From a virus: a stretch of 51,664 nucleotides of DNA. Every line of letters begins with the position of its first letter. Within the stretch, counting starts at the first letter, position 1. Both the position numbers and the translations under genes were made by a program. The notes under the pieces are model-generated. The model was given only the letters and a program-made list of their open reading frames with translations, did not search any database and had not been told where the DNA came from. The stretch covers positions 1 through 51,664 of the IMG/VR virus record IMGVR_UViG_3300001473_000098; one strand, given 5' to 3'. Shown here piece after piece: positions 23,987-31,460 of this stretch.

Positions 23987-25963
23987 TCAGGAATTCAAGC
24001 TCGCTGCAATCTCGGAGAGAGTCGGTCGTTTCCGCGCTTGCGCCGAAGTTTCAGGTTCGGCGGCGATCTGCTCGACCACACCGGACAAGAGGTCTACCTG
24101 TGGGGTCGAAAACCTCGCTCTTAGGCGGGCCCAGCCGTCAGCCGTAAGTCGAGATAGGCCGAGATGTTCCGCCATCGCCATCGCGTAAATTCGGGTATCA
24201 AGGAAGTGGTTATCACGCCGAATTTTTCGCCATTCTTCGACCAACCGGCCCCGCTTGATCTCGGTGTGGAAGTATTCCGCGGTCACCATCTTGAAGTAAT
24301 CCTCGCCATGCCAGCGAGCGAAATGACAGTATCCCGGCGGATCCTCCGGTTCTCCCGCTGCGACACCGACCTTGTGCAGATTACCGTAGAGTTCGCCTTT
24401 CAGGGACCAGGTCCCCACTGGCCAAGTCTGCGCACCCTTAAACTTCTGTCGCTTACCCCTCCGGTTCACTGACCGCTTCTGCGGCAGTGAGATCGCCGGA
24501 ACGCCGCGCCCAGGCATGCCCTTGACCGCGTACGTGTTCGGACGCCGGCGACACCATTCCAGCACCTGTGTTGTCCGGTTGCCGTCGCCAGCGTCGACCG
24601 CCAGTGCCTCGATCCGTCGGTCACCGTTTCCGAAGGCATCCGGGAACGACTGGCGATAGAGCTCATCCAGTCGCAACCAAGCACCGGCATTCGGGTCGTC
24701 AGTTGAACCGTCTATGATTTCCACGTGCACCGACCACGATTGCCGATCCTCCGCAAAAGCAACGAGTTCGACATAGATTTCATTGTGCCCAACATCAGCG
24801 CCACCGACAAAGATCAGGCCCTCGGCAGGGATCCGCCCCTCCGGATAGTCCTCACGCCGCTCCATCAGCCGCTGATGGTCGGGAGCGTTACCGCGCATCG
24901 CATATGGCAACGCAAGCACTAGATTCGAAAAATCCTTCTCGCCAGCCTCGCCTTTACCTTCCGATGCCAGGAAATCTTCAGCAATTGCCTCATAAGACAT
25001 CATCAGCGACATGAATGCATCAATATGAAACCCAGGATGCAGATCCGGGCCGCTTTCAGTCGCAACATACCGTCCGACTCGCACCATCGACACACGTTCC
25101 GTTTCACTGATCCGATGGCCATTCGGACACACCTGGCAGCTCCTGTGCGGATGGTCGCGATCAATTTCGAAACTCGACCGGGTCTGCACGAACTCCTCGT
25201 CACAATGCGGGCAACGCACCATCCAAACGCGCTGATCCGAGCGGATGTAACTGCGATCGATCCGACAATGCCCCGGCCCTTCACCAAGTTCGTCTCCACT
25301 GTCATATTCAGGTGTCGACAATCGGAAAATCTTGTAGGATTTCTGCCGGCGAAATGCAGTAAATCGCCCAAAGAACAGAGTTTCAGGATCCGCACCGTTC
25401 GGTAGCATCTGCCATTTCGAAAGTTCGTCCTGGACTCCGTAGCGTGCGGTTTTGGCCGACAGATCCATAACCGTGTTTGCGTTGGCAAGAATCAACACTC
25501 CACCCGGAAACTTTTTCTTGTGCGTCGACGATCCGCCTGATGCCCGGGTCGTCACCGGCAGAATAACTCTTTTGCCAGTTGCCTTCTGCCATTCGTCAAT
25601 CATCGGCTGCAGTTTTTCGCCTGACATCTCCGCAAGTGCGTCCACACCGGGCACTCCGTACAGGATATTGTCTGGGGCGTGTTCCGCGAGATAGAGACAC
25701 CAGGCCAACGCCAGGATTGATACCCCCGATTGCTGGCATTTCCGCGCAGTGATGAAATTCGCGGGATGACTCAGGTCAAGACATTCTGCGATCGCCGGTA
25801 AGTACGGCGCGTCCTCAATCGACCAGAATTCGCCTTTTTTCGGTCCGTCGACCAGAACGATGTTTTTTTGAAGCCAGTCGACAAAACGAGGCCGCGGCCT
25901 TGGGCGGATCCCCTCCGACAATGTTGCTCCGACCAGGCGCAACGCTCCGACGTGCGTATTCAT
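23987..25963 (-). CDS. terminase large subunit (GpA type)
   Basis: The 658-aa chain follows the lambda gpA layout: an N-terminal ATPase with ARKCQQSGVSILALAW as the Walker-A region, GVQDELSKWQMLPNGADPET, a CPHC-type knuckle (VRCPHCDEEFV, then CPNGH) and a C-terminal nuclease with GGADVGHNEIYVELVAFAE and ALAVDAGDGNRTTQVLEWC, then DYFKMVTAEYF and NHFLDTRIYAMAMAEHLGL. It packages DNA and cuts it. It follows the Nu1-like gene with a 4-bp overlap. Confidence 0.95.
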   Translation of the reverse strand: MNTHVGALRLVGATLSEGIRPRPRPRFVDWLQKNIVLVDGPKKGEFWSIEDAPYLPAIAECLDLSHPANFITARKCQQSGVSILALAWCLYLAEHAPDNILYGVPGVDALAEMSGEKLQPMIDEWQKATGKRVILPVTTRASGGSSTHKKKFPGGVLILANANTVMDLSAKTARYGVQDELSKWQMLPNGADPETLFFGRFTAFRRQKSYKIFRLSTPEYDSGDELGEGPGHCRIDRSYIRSDQRVWMVRCPHCDEEFVQTRSSFEIDRDHPHRSCQVCPNGHRISETERVSMVRVGRYVATESGPDLHPGFHIDAFMSLMMSYEAIAEDFLASEGKGEAGEKDFSNLVLALPYAMRGNAPDHQRLMERREDYPEGRIPAEGLIFVGGADVGHNEIYVELVAFAEDRQSWSVHVEIIDGSTDDPNAGAWLRLDELYRQSFPDAFGNGDRRIEALAVDAGDGNRTTQVLEWCRRRPNTYAVKGMPGRGVPAISLPQKRSVNRRGKRQKFKGAQTWPVGTWSLKGELYGNLHKVGVAAGEPEDPPGYCHFARWHGEDYFKMVTAEYFHTEIKRGRLVEEWRKIRRDNHFLDTRIYAMAMAEHLGLSRLTADGWARLRARFSTPQVDLLSGVVEQIAAEPETSAQARKRPTLSEIAASLNS

Positions 25964-26517
25964 GCGTCGACGTCCTCGATAAGAGAATCCGTTTCCGGAG
26001 CGGCGTCAGCAATTGTCGCCAGTATGTCTGCGATATCGGTATTCATGTTTTTCGCAGATTCCCTCAGCAGCACCCGGAGCCCATGGGCACCCTCCTTCGA
26101 AACCGCAAGGGCGCCTTCATCGGCTACGTTCGCGATCCGATCGACGCGCGCTTGAATTTCACTGGCGCACCGCTCAAGAGCAATCACCAGCATGTCCTTG
26201 CGAACGAGGTTACCGAGTTGCTCCTGCCGTTCCAGCTTCAACCGGTCGACCTTCAGCCACTCCGATTGACGCCGCGCCTCATCGAAGGAATCCGATGCAG
26301 CCGCCGGCTGCTTCCGCTGGGTTTTGGCTGGATTGACATACTGTCCACGGTGATGTTCGAAATGTGCCAACGAGATTGTTTTGACACGGCCACGGGTATC
26401 CCGTTCAACCGGAAGATCCGGCATGGCCTTAACCGCTTTCGATATCGCCTGGACGGACACCCCTTCGCGTTCAGCGATCTCCTTCAGCGTCACCATCACG
26501 TGAGGTTCGTCTGTCAA
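25960..26517 (-). CDS. terminase small subunit (Nu1-like)
   Basis: The N-terminal HTH (VTLKEIAEREGVSVQAISKA) is the Nu1-type winged helix, which binds cos. A Lys-rich linker (NPAKTQRKQPAAASD) leads to a helical domain that would bind gpA. The 185-aa length is close to lambda Nu1. It begins the terminase operon; the gap upstream (26518-26687) holds strong hairpins and is the place to look for cos. Confidence 0.88.
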   Translation of the reverse strand: MTDEPHVMVTLKEIAEREGVSVQAISKAVKAMPDLPVERDTRGRVKTISLAHFEHHRGQYVNPAKTQRKQPAAASDSFDEARRQSEWLKVDRLKLERQEQLGNLVRKDMLVIALERCASEIQARVDRIANVADEGALAVSKEGAHGLRVLLRESAKNMNTDIADILATIADAAPETDSLIEDVDA

Positions 26518-26687
26518 CCGCTAGGCCTCTTTCTGTAAACCCTGTCAACCCAATCTCAGAGTTTGATTTACTGCACAAATCTCGGGGTCCCCCGGCCCCG
26601 CGCGGCCCAATGGGGCCGGTACGGTCCCTACGGTGTTGCAGAGATGCAACACAGCGTCGGAACGGCCGAAAACCGCAGAAAACCGCG
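26518..26687. other. gap with GC-rich hairpins; candidate cos region
   Basis: The 170 bp before the terminase small-subunit gene carry CCGGCCCC..GGGGCCGG (26592-26619, perfect 8-bp arms), GTGTTGC..GCAACAC (26633-26652) and two copies of GAAAACCGC just downstream. In lambda cos lies immediately upstream of nu1, so this is the natural place for the cohesive-end site, but no cleavage sequence is provable from this window. Confidence 0.35.
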
Positions 26688-27212
26688 TCATTTCGGCAAC
26701 AGGCGTAGGGTTTCGTGCAAAAGGCGTGGCGCCAGGTGGATGTTTCCGACTTCAGCCAGGACGTCGGCGAAAACATCCGGATGATTTCCGATATCGCTTG
26801 CCGGGTTCGGGCCGAACAGCTCCTGGATCGGCGTGCGGCGCGACGTCTTGCGCTTGAACGCGCCCTCGTGGCCGCTGGCCATGGTGGCTATGAAGCCGCC
26901 GGCGATCGTTCCGCGCCCTCGAACCGACACACCCTTGGTGTTTTGCCTCGCGCCCATCTTGATCAGCGGAACCCAGCCCGACCGGACAACGTGTTCCAGC
27001 GTGTCGGACCCGGTGTTGAGCATGGTGTAGACTTCGCGGATGTGCTTCTGGGCAAGTTTGATCCGCTGTGACGACCGCTTGACGACGCGGGTGCGGACCA
27101 TGGAGTTCATGCGGCGCATGGTGCGGCCGAAGGCCTTGGCCCGCATTTCCATCGGCAGACGCGCGAAGGCGCGCCCCAGCCGGTCATACTCGGCAGCGTC
27201 TACGTGAAGCAT
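26688..27212 (-). CDS. prophage minor tail protein Z-like (gpZ)
   Basis: The 174-aa product opens LHVDAAEYDRLGRAFARLPM and RTRVVKRSSQRIKLAQKHIR, then MGARQNTKGVSVRGRGTI.. and GAFKRKTSRRTPIQELFGPN, with LAEVGNIHLAPRLLHETL near the end, a strong match to lambda-type minor tail protein Z. In lambda Z lies in the tail block; here it is the first late gene, before the terminase. It may have been shuffled, or be shared with the packaging module. It follows the terminator and palindrome of the late control region. Confidence 0.83.
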   Translation of the reverse strand: MLHVDAAEYDRLGRAFARLPMEMRAKAFGRTMRRMNSMVRTRVVKRSSQRIKLAQKHIREVYTMLNTGSDTLEHVVRSGWVPLIKMGARQNTKGVSVRGRGTIAGGFIATMASGHEGAFKRKTSRRTPIQELFGPNPASDIGNHPDVFADVLAEVGNIHLAPRLLHETLRLLPK

Positions 27213-27240
27213 TGATGTCTCGGAATATCCCCGGTCAAAA

Positions 27241-27256
27241 CAGTCAGATCTGACTG
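27241..27256. promoter_or_regulatory. palindromic operator CAGTCAGATCTGACTG, copy 1
   Basis: A perfect 16-bp palindrome, flanked one base away by AAA and TTT, lies 29 bp upstream of the first late gene and 7 bp downstream of the terminator hairpin. Identical copies occur at 39218-39233 and 44470-44485, so it is a genuine repeat and a likely binding site for a dimeric regulator. Confidence 0.65.
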
Positions 27257-27263
27257 GTTTGAA

Positions 27264-27296
27264 TCAAAACGCCCGCCGGGGTTAGCCGTCGGGCGC
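27264..27296 (-). terminator. rho-independent terminator before the late operon
   Basis: On the minus strand CGCCCGACGG (27295-27286), a 6-nt loop and CCGGCGGGCG (27279-27270) form a 10-bp stem with one mismatch, followed by TTTT. It would stop leftward transcripts coming from the helicase/Q-like region before they enter the late genes, or form a tR'-like site right behind the late promoter. Confidence 0.65.
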
Positions 27297-27316
27297 ACTG
27301 GTTGAGATTGACGATT

Positions 27317-27345
27317 TGAATACACCCCCTCTAATACACTGTCAA
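27317..27345 (-). promoter_or_regulatory. candidate late promoter (TTGACA, N17, TATTCA)
   Basis: The minus strand carries a perfect -35 TTGACA (27345-27340), a 17-bp spacer and TATTCA (27322-27317). Transcription would begin near 27310 and run straight into the terminator at 27296, so readthrough would need an antiterminator; this is the pR'-tR' logic of lambdoid phages. Confidence 0.55.
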
Positions 27346-27382
27346 CAGCAAATAGAAGGCCATAGAAACGCATCCCGAAATT

Positions 27383-28003
27383 TTATCTTTTTTTGTGTTC
27401 TTCGTTGAGTTCGACGTCTGACGGCATTTTCTCGGCCACACGGCGCAATGTAGAGCGCAAGGTCCGGCCGCATAGCTGTTTGGTGGCCGCGCGCGCGGTT
27501 CCGCGCTCGATCGCGTCCGGATCGTCTTCCAGGATGATCGCGGCCGATCCGACGGTCTGGAAATGGACGGCGACGCGAATCAGGATGATGAACGCTTCCT
27601 CGCCAACCAGTTCGGCTATCTCGCCAAGCATGGCGCCGGCCTCGGCATGGGCGTCCATCGAACTGACGATGATCCAGTCCCGATCAGCACGGCAGGACGT
27701 GTCGACCCGTTCGCCAAGCAAGGGCGAGGCGTTCGATCCGACATGGCTTGCCGCCGACGCCAGGGCGCGGATCCACCCGGCCGCCCGCACCTGGTCCTTG
27801 TTGAGGACCGTCCGCTTGCCGGATTTCTGCATGGCCAATTGCGTGATCGGGTCGACGCCCGACCGGCCCGCCATTCCGGATGCCGGACAGGCCGCCGCCA
27901 TAAGGCCGATCGCGCGCGACCGCCTATGATCGGCAAGGACCTTCCGCCGGGTGAAGTCATCACCGCCCGTTTCCGGGCTTTGATAGATGCTCTGATATGC
28001 CAT
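27383..28003 (-). CDS. hypothetical protein in the lambda Q position (206 aa)
   Basis: No family is recognised. The product is soluble, with a basic N terminus (TRRKVLADHRRSRAIGLMAA), a central domain (ILIRVAVHFQTVGSAAIIL) and a charged Arg/Lys tail (RSTLRRVAEKMPSDVELNEE). It is the last early gene and ends 38 bp before the candidate late promoter and terminator. Lambda Q (207 aa) has the same length and place, so an antiterminator or late activator role is plausible but unproven. Start ATG 28003 is chosen; ATG 28012 is also possible. Confidence 0.55.
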   Translation of the reverse strand: MAYQSIYQSPETGGDDFTRRKVLADHRRSRAIGLMAAACPASGMAGRSGVDPITQLAMQKSGKRTVLNKDQVRAAGWIRALASAASHVGSNASPLLGERVDTSCRADRDWIIVSSMDAHAEAGAMLGEIAELVGEEAFIILIRVAVHFQTVGSAAIILEDDPDAIERGTARAATKQLCGRTLRSTLRRVAEKMPSDVELNEEHKKR

Positions 28004-28035
28004 GTTTCCCATTTCCGCCTGCTAGAACCGCCGAT

Positions 28036-28304
28036 GTCCAACCTGTCCAACCTTGTCCAACCTTGAAAATCAAAGGTAGGACACATATTCCTCAACGCTT
28101 TCAAACGCTTGCAACCAAAGTCCAACCTGTCCGACCTTTCAGCGCCAAAACGAACAGGGCTGGAGGGGTCAATCGCCTTTCGCGCCCGCGTGCGCACGGA
28201 CCACCCGAAAAAGGTTGGACAGGTTGGACAGGTAGGCCAAACCTTTGAAACCAAACGCTTTAATCCCGTCCAACCTCTTATCACCTGTCCAACCTAGGTA
28301 GGAC
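28036..28304. repeat. iteron array: 12 copies of GTCCAACCT (candidate origin)
   Basis: The gap between the Q-position gene and the helicase gene contains 9-bp units in both orientations: forward at 28036, 28045, 28055, 28120, 28129, 28268 and 28287; inverted at 28074, 28212, 28221, 28230 and 28296. Most are exact; four carry one change and 28230 carries two. Units come in tandem groups with 9- or 10-bp periodicity, and GTCCAACCT/AGGTAGGAC meet head to head at 28287-28304. CAAACGCTT occurs twice between groups (28102, 28252). The layout resembles iterons of an initiator-bound origin. No gene is seen in this 298-bp stretch. Confidence 0.7.
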
Positions 28305-28310
28305 AAAACG

Positions 28311-29795
28311 TCAAAAATCCGCGTCCTCCCCTTCTTCCTTGAGCCATGGTTCGTCGTCGTCTGGCCAATCGACCGGTTGTCCCAATGCCGCTTCAAACGC
28401 GTCCCTGCAGGCTTGCAGCGACGGGAAACCGTAAAAGCCCTTGCGGGTGTTGGTTTCGGTATCGATGCGCTTCAGATTGGTTCTGACGGCGGGTATCAGT
28501 CGTTTCAGCCCTATCCCGAACGCGGTCTGATCCTGCCGGCGCTTGATGCCGATACGGTCGGATTCATCCAGATACTGATTGAAAAGGGCTTCCTTCTTTA
28601 TCTCGCCATCGGGTGGCCAGCCGCTGATCTTGCTGGACAGATACCCTTCATAAAGGCGGAGAAACAAAAACGACTCGATCGGATTGAATGACCGGATCTT
28701 CTGCTCCAAGAGACTTTTGGTCTTCGGCGCCAGGCGCAGATTTACCTTCGACAAATCGAAGGCGAGCAGATCGGCAAGCAGGGCTTCACGCCCGCCATTG
28801 TTCAATTCCTCATACATTTCATCGAAATACTCGAAGCTCTCGACCGCGTTCGGCGCGATATCGAGGACGCAATAACGACGTTCGTCTTTGCCGGCTGGAA
28901 CAACCCAGTCTTCGTTCGACGTCATCATGATCCGATTGTAAGAGGTCAGGCGAAACGGATCGATGCCCTTGGATTCGATCATCTGGGTTTTTGCGGTGAT
29001 CAGGCCCTTCAGTTTGCCTTCCGCGACCTTGTCGCCGGCCCAGACTGCTTCCTCCGCCTGAAGCAACAGACAGGACGCCATGTGTGCGTTGAAGTTGCCA
29101 GTGACATAGCGCGGCTCATCGACCAGGAAATAGTGTGCCTCGAACAACGACCCCATGACGTCGCCGACGGTGGTCTTGCCGGCGCCCTGCTTGCCGCGGA
29201 TCACGATCGCGGTGCCCATCTTTTCCCGCGGCCGCTGCACCATCTGGGCGAACCAGGCGAACACCCATTCGAACAACCGTTCATCGCCGCTGCAGAAATT
29301 GGTCAGCATGTGGTCGCGAAACACACCGTAAGAGCCGGCGCCGGCGTCCGGCGCAGTGGAATAGCCCTGCCATAGATTGAGGTAACCGGACGTGTTGGCC
29401 GCACCATCCGGGTTCGGAAAAAACTCGATCCCGTCATAGGTCCGGCGACCGCGATCCGAAATCCATCGCGTGGCCCAGCTCACGCGCTTGATCTTGCCGT
29501 CGGCAGCACGGACTTCCGTCGGCCGGTTGGCCATCCAGGTCCCGAACGCCTGTGTCGTCAGAATGCGGATCCGATCCTCGACCGGCGCATCCGGCTTTTC
29601 TCGGATGATGGCGGCCTTGGAACCGATCAAAACCAAGGCCCATTCCTGGTTGAGTTTATCAACGGAGTAGCCGAACGAATTCGGCAAACCTCCCCCTTCG
29701 TCCCTGCTCTCTCTGCCGTCAAAATCGTCATCGTCCAGAGGACTTGCCGAGGCGATCGCCGCATTTATCCTGTCGTCATTGGGATTATTCGCCAC
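28311..29795 (-). CDS. VapE/D5-like replicative helicase (P-loop NTPase)
   Basis: I chose GTG 29795, preceded by AGGAGGTCGCGC, and an 11-bp overlap with the primase gene. The 494-aa chain has a Walker A (RGKQGAGKTTVGD, about 200-210), a B-like motif (LLLQAEEAVWAG, about 243-254), MIESKGIDPFRLTSYNRIMM with a sensor Asn and TSNEDWVVPAGKDERR as arginine-finger part. These mark the SF3 / virulence-associated E helicase of phages and satellites (DUF5906). It would unwind the origin with the adjacent primase. The iteron array begins directly after its stop. Confidence 0.85.
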   Translation of the reverse strand: MANNPNDDRINAAIASASPLDDDDFDGRESRDEGGGLPNSFGYSVDKLNQEWALVLIGSKAAIIREKPDAPVEDRIRILTTQAFGTWMANRPTEVRAADGKIKRVSWATRWISDRGRRTYDGIEFFPNPDGAANTSGYLNLWQGYSTAPDAGAGSYGVFRDHMLTNFCSGDERLFEWVFAWFAQMVQRPREKMGTAIVIRGKQGAGKTTVGDVMGSLFEAHYFLVDEPRYVTGNFNAHMASCLLLQAEEAVWAGDKVAEGKLKGLITAKTQMIESKGIDPFRLTSYNRIMMTSNEDWVVPAGKDERRYCVLDIAPNAVESFEYFDEMYEELNNGGREALLADLLAFDLSKVNLRLAPKTKSLLEQKIRSFNPIESFLFLRLYEGYLSSKISGWPPDGEIKKEALFNQYLDESDRIGIKRRQDQTAFGIGLKRLIPAVRTNLKRIDTETNTRKGFYGFPSLQACRDAFEAALGQPVDWPDDDEPWLKEEGEDADF

Positions 29796-31092
29796 GCGCG
29801 ACCTCCTCGATCGGAGCCGCTTCGCGGCACTCTGCCATTGGCCCAGGCTGCGCCGCGGGCGCAGCGGCTTCGGCCGGCGTGCCCAACCGTCGGACGTCGT
29901 TGAAATCAACGCCGTCGCCCGGATGCGCCGCCTTTATGATCCGCCCCGGCACCGCCCAGCGGCGCGCGGCGCGGCGGTGCACGCATTCGCAGGTGAACGG
30001 GTCGGAATCCCCGTCCATCAACGTGATGACCTCCTCGACTGTTTCCGGGATCGACAAGGCGCGTTCGTCGGAAAAGTCCGGACCAGGTCCGGGCACTTTC
30101 GCGATTCGGCCGGCCTTGGTTTTCAGGGTCGGATGCGGGACCGTTTCAGCCGCCTTGCCGCCCAGATGCTGCAGGCTGATCGATGTCCAATAATCCGTCT
30201 GCAGGACGGTTTCACGGCGGTACTTCGCCCCCCGCGCCAGCTCTGCCCGCAAAACCGAAATGACGTTTTCAAAGCCTTCCCCGATTACCAGCCGCTTCGG
30301 CTGGTTACGCAGAACCAGGCGGATCGCTCCGCAGCGTTTCGATCCCCGGATCTTTTTCGACGGCAGGACTTCGCCACTGTCCGGGCAAACGATATGCAGC
30401 TTCTTCCCCGGCCGGTCCGGGTCGATATAGGTGATGTGCACACCTAAAAAATGGCCGGTCGCTCCGGTGATCGGCAACAGCATGGCTGGGCCGGTATGGA
30501 GGATGTAGGGTTCGTCTTCGTCCGTTGTTTCGTTCTTGCGTGTGTGCCAGTAGGGCAGTTCCGGCGCGCACCGGATCAGTATTTCAGACGGCAGCGGCCA
30601 GACCTCGCGCGCAAACAGGTAGCGTTCAATCGCGGATCGGCGGATTGGTTCCCCACCCCTCCATATGCCATAGGCCTTTTTGCGCTCGCTCTCCCGATAC
30701 CAATTCTCCTTCTGCTCCGCCCGTTCCCTGGCCGCTTCGGCCTCGCGTCGCCGGCGGTCCAGTTCTTCGGGCGGGATCGGCGCCAGGCCGCCATCGGCCA
30801 AGCCCGCTTCGCCGGCCAAGCGCTGGACGGCCTCACGAAAGCTGATTCCCTCGGTCTCACTGACAAACCGGAAAATGTCGCCCGTCGCGCCACACCCGAA
30901 GCAATGATAGGACCCGCGCCGGTCGCGGACATGAAAGCTCGGCGTCTTTTCGGCATGGAACGGACAACAGGCCCAATATTCCCGCTTCCCCGGTTTCGAT
31001 TTCTTCGCGTCCCAGGTCACAAGCCGGCCGGCAATGTCGGATATGTTCAGCTTGTTGCGGATATCGTCGAGAACGTGCGGCGGATAGAGCAT
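29785..31092 (-). CDS. DnaG-type primase (CHC2 zinc finger, Toprim)
   Basis: The N-terminal 75 residues form the CHC2 zinc domain: CCPFHAEKTPSFHVRDR with Cys43 and His46, and CFGCGATGDIFRFV with Cys64 and Cys67. A charged linker (RREAEAARERAEQKENWYRE) separates it from a Toprim-like core with RLVIGEGFENVISVLRAEL (catalytic Glu) and ITLMDGDSD (acidic pair). The 435-aa protein makes primers for phage replication; it is coupled to the helicase gene by an 11-bp overlap. Confidence 0.92.
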   Translation of the reverse strand: MLYPPHVLDDIRNKLNISDIAGRLVTWDAKKSKPGKREYWACCPFHAEKTPSFHVRDRRGSYHCFGCGATGDIFRFVSETEGISFREAVQRLAGEAGLADGGLAPIPPEELDRRRREAEAARERAEQKENWYRESERKKAYGIWRGGEPIRRSAIERYLFAREVWPLPSEILIRCAPELPYWHTRKNETTDEDEPYILHTGPAMLLPITGATGHFLGVHITYIDPDRPGKKLHIVCPDSGEVLPSKKIRGSKRCGAIRLVLRNQPKRLVIGEGFENVISVLRAELARGAKYRRETVLQTDYWTSISLQHLGGKAAETVPHPTLKTKAGRIAKVPGPGPDFSDERALSIPETVEEVITLMDGDSDPFTCECVHRRAARRWAVPGRIIKAAHPGDGVDFNDVRRLGTPAEAAAPAAQPGPMAECREAAPIEEVARGE

Positions 31093-31460
31093 CAGGCGAC
31101 CCTCCGCAAATCGACGACGCGCGGATCGACCGGGTTGATCGGAAACCGCTCGCGCAGCATGGCTTCCGACACGCCATCCGGCTGGTCCAGCTTCGCCAGC
31201 CAGCCGATCGCCTGCGCATGGTCGATATCCAACATGTGCGCCATCAGCGATATGGAATCGTCACCGCGGGCATTGCAGATCGGGCACTTCCACCGGTCCT
31301 GACCGGTATGGATGGCGAAGGCCTCCCGGGCCCGGCATTTCGGGCAGATGCCGGTTCGAACGACATCGCCCGATACGACCCAATGTTCGCTTTCGGCAAC
31401 CGCGAGGCAGGTCCTGACCACGGCCGCGGCAATCCAGCTTTCGGTGTCCATATCAAACAT
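31092..31460 (-). CDS. zinc-ribbon primase-accessory protein (122 aa)
   Basis: The upstream in-frame start at 31466 is a TTG; ATG 31460 has GGGAGG in front and is preferred. The product has CPKCRAREAFAIHTG and CPICNARGDDSIS, a four-cysteine ribbon like those in primase N-terminal domains, followed by a helical part (IDHAQAIGWLAKLDQPDG). It overlaps the primase gene by one base and the helicase-methyltransferase by 8 bp. It likely assists template recognition or regulates priming; the detailed role is unknown. Confidence 0.68.
   Translation of the reverse strand: MFDMDTESWIAAAVVRTCLAVAESEHWVVSGDVVRTGICPKCRAREAFAIHTGQDRWKCPICNARGDDSISLMAHMLDIDHAQAIGWLAKLDQPDGVSEAMLRERFPINPVDPRVVDLRRVA

Noticed and set aside
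28036-28304. Iteron array considered as a CRISPR array
   Set aside because: Units are 9 bp, in both orientations, and lack uniform spacers of 25-40 bp; no cas genes are near.
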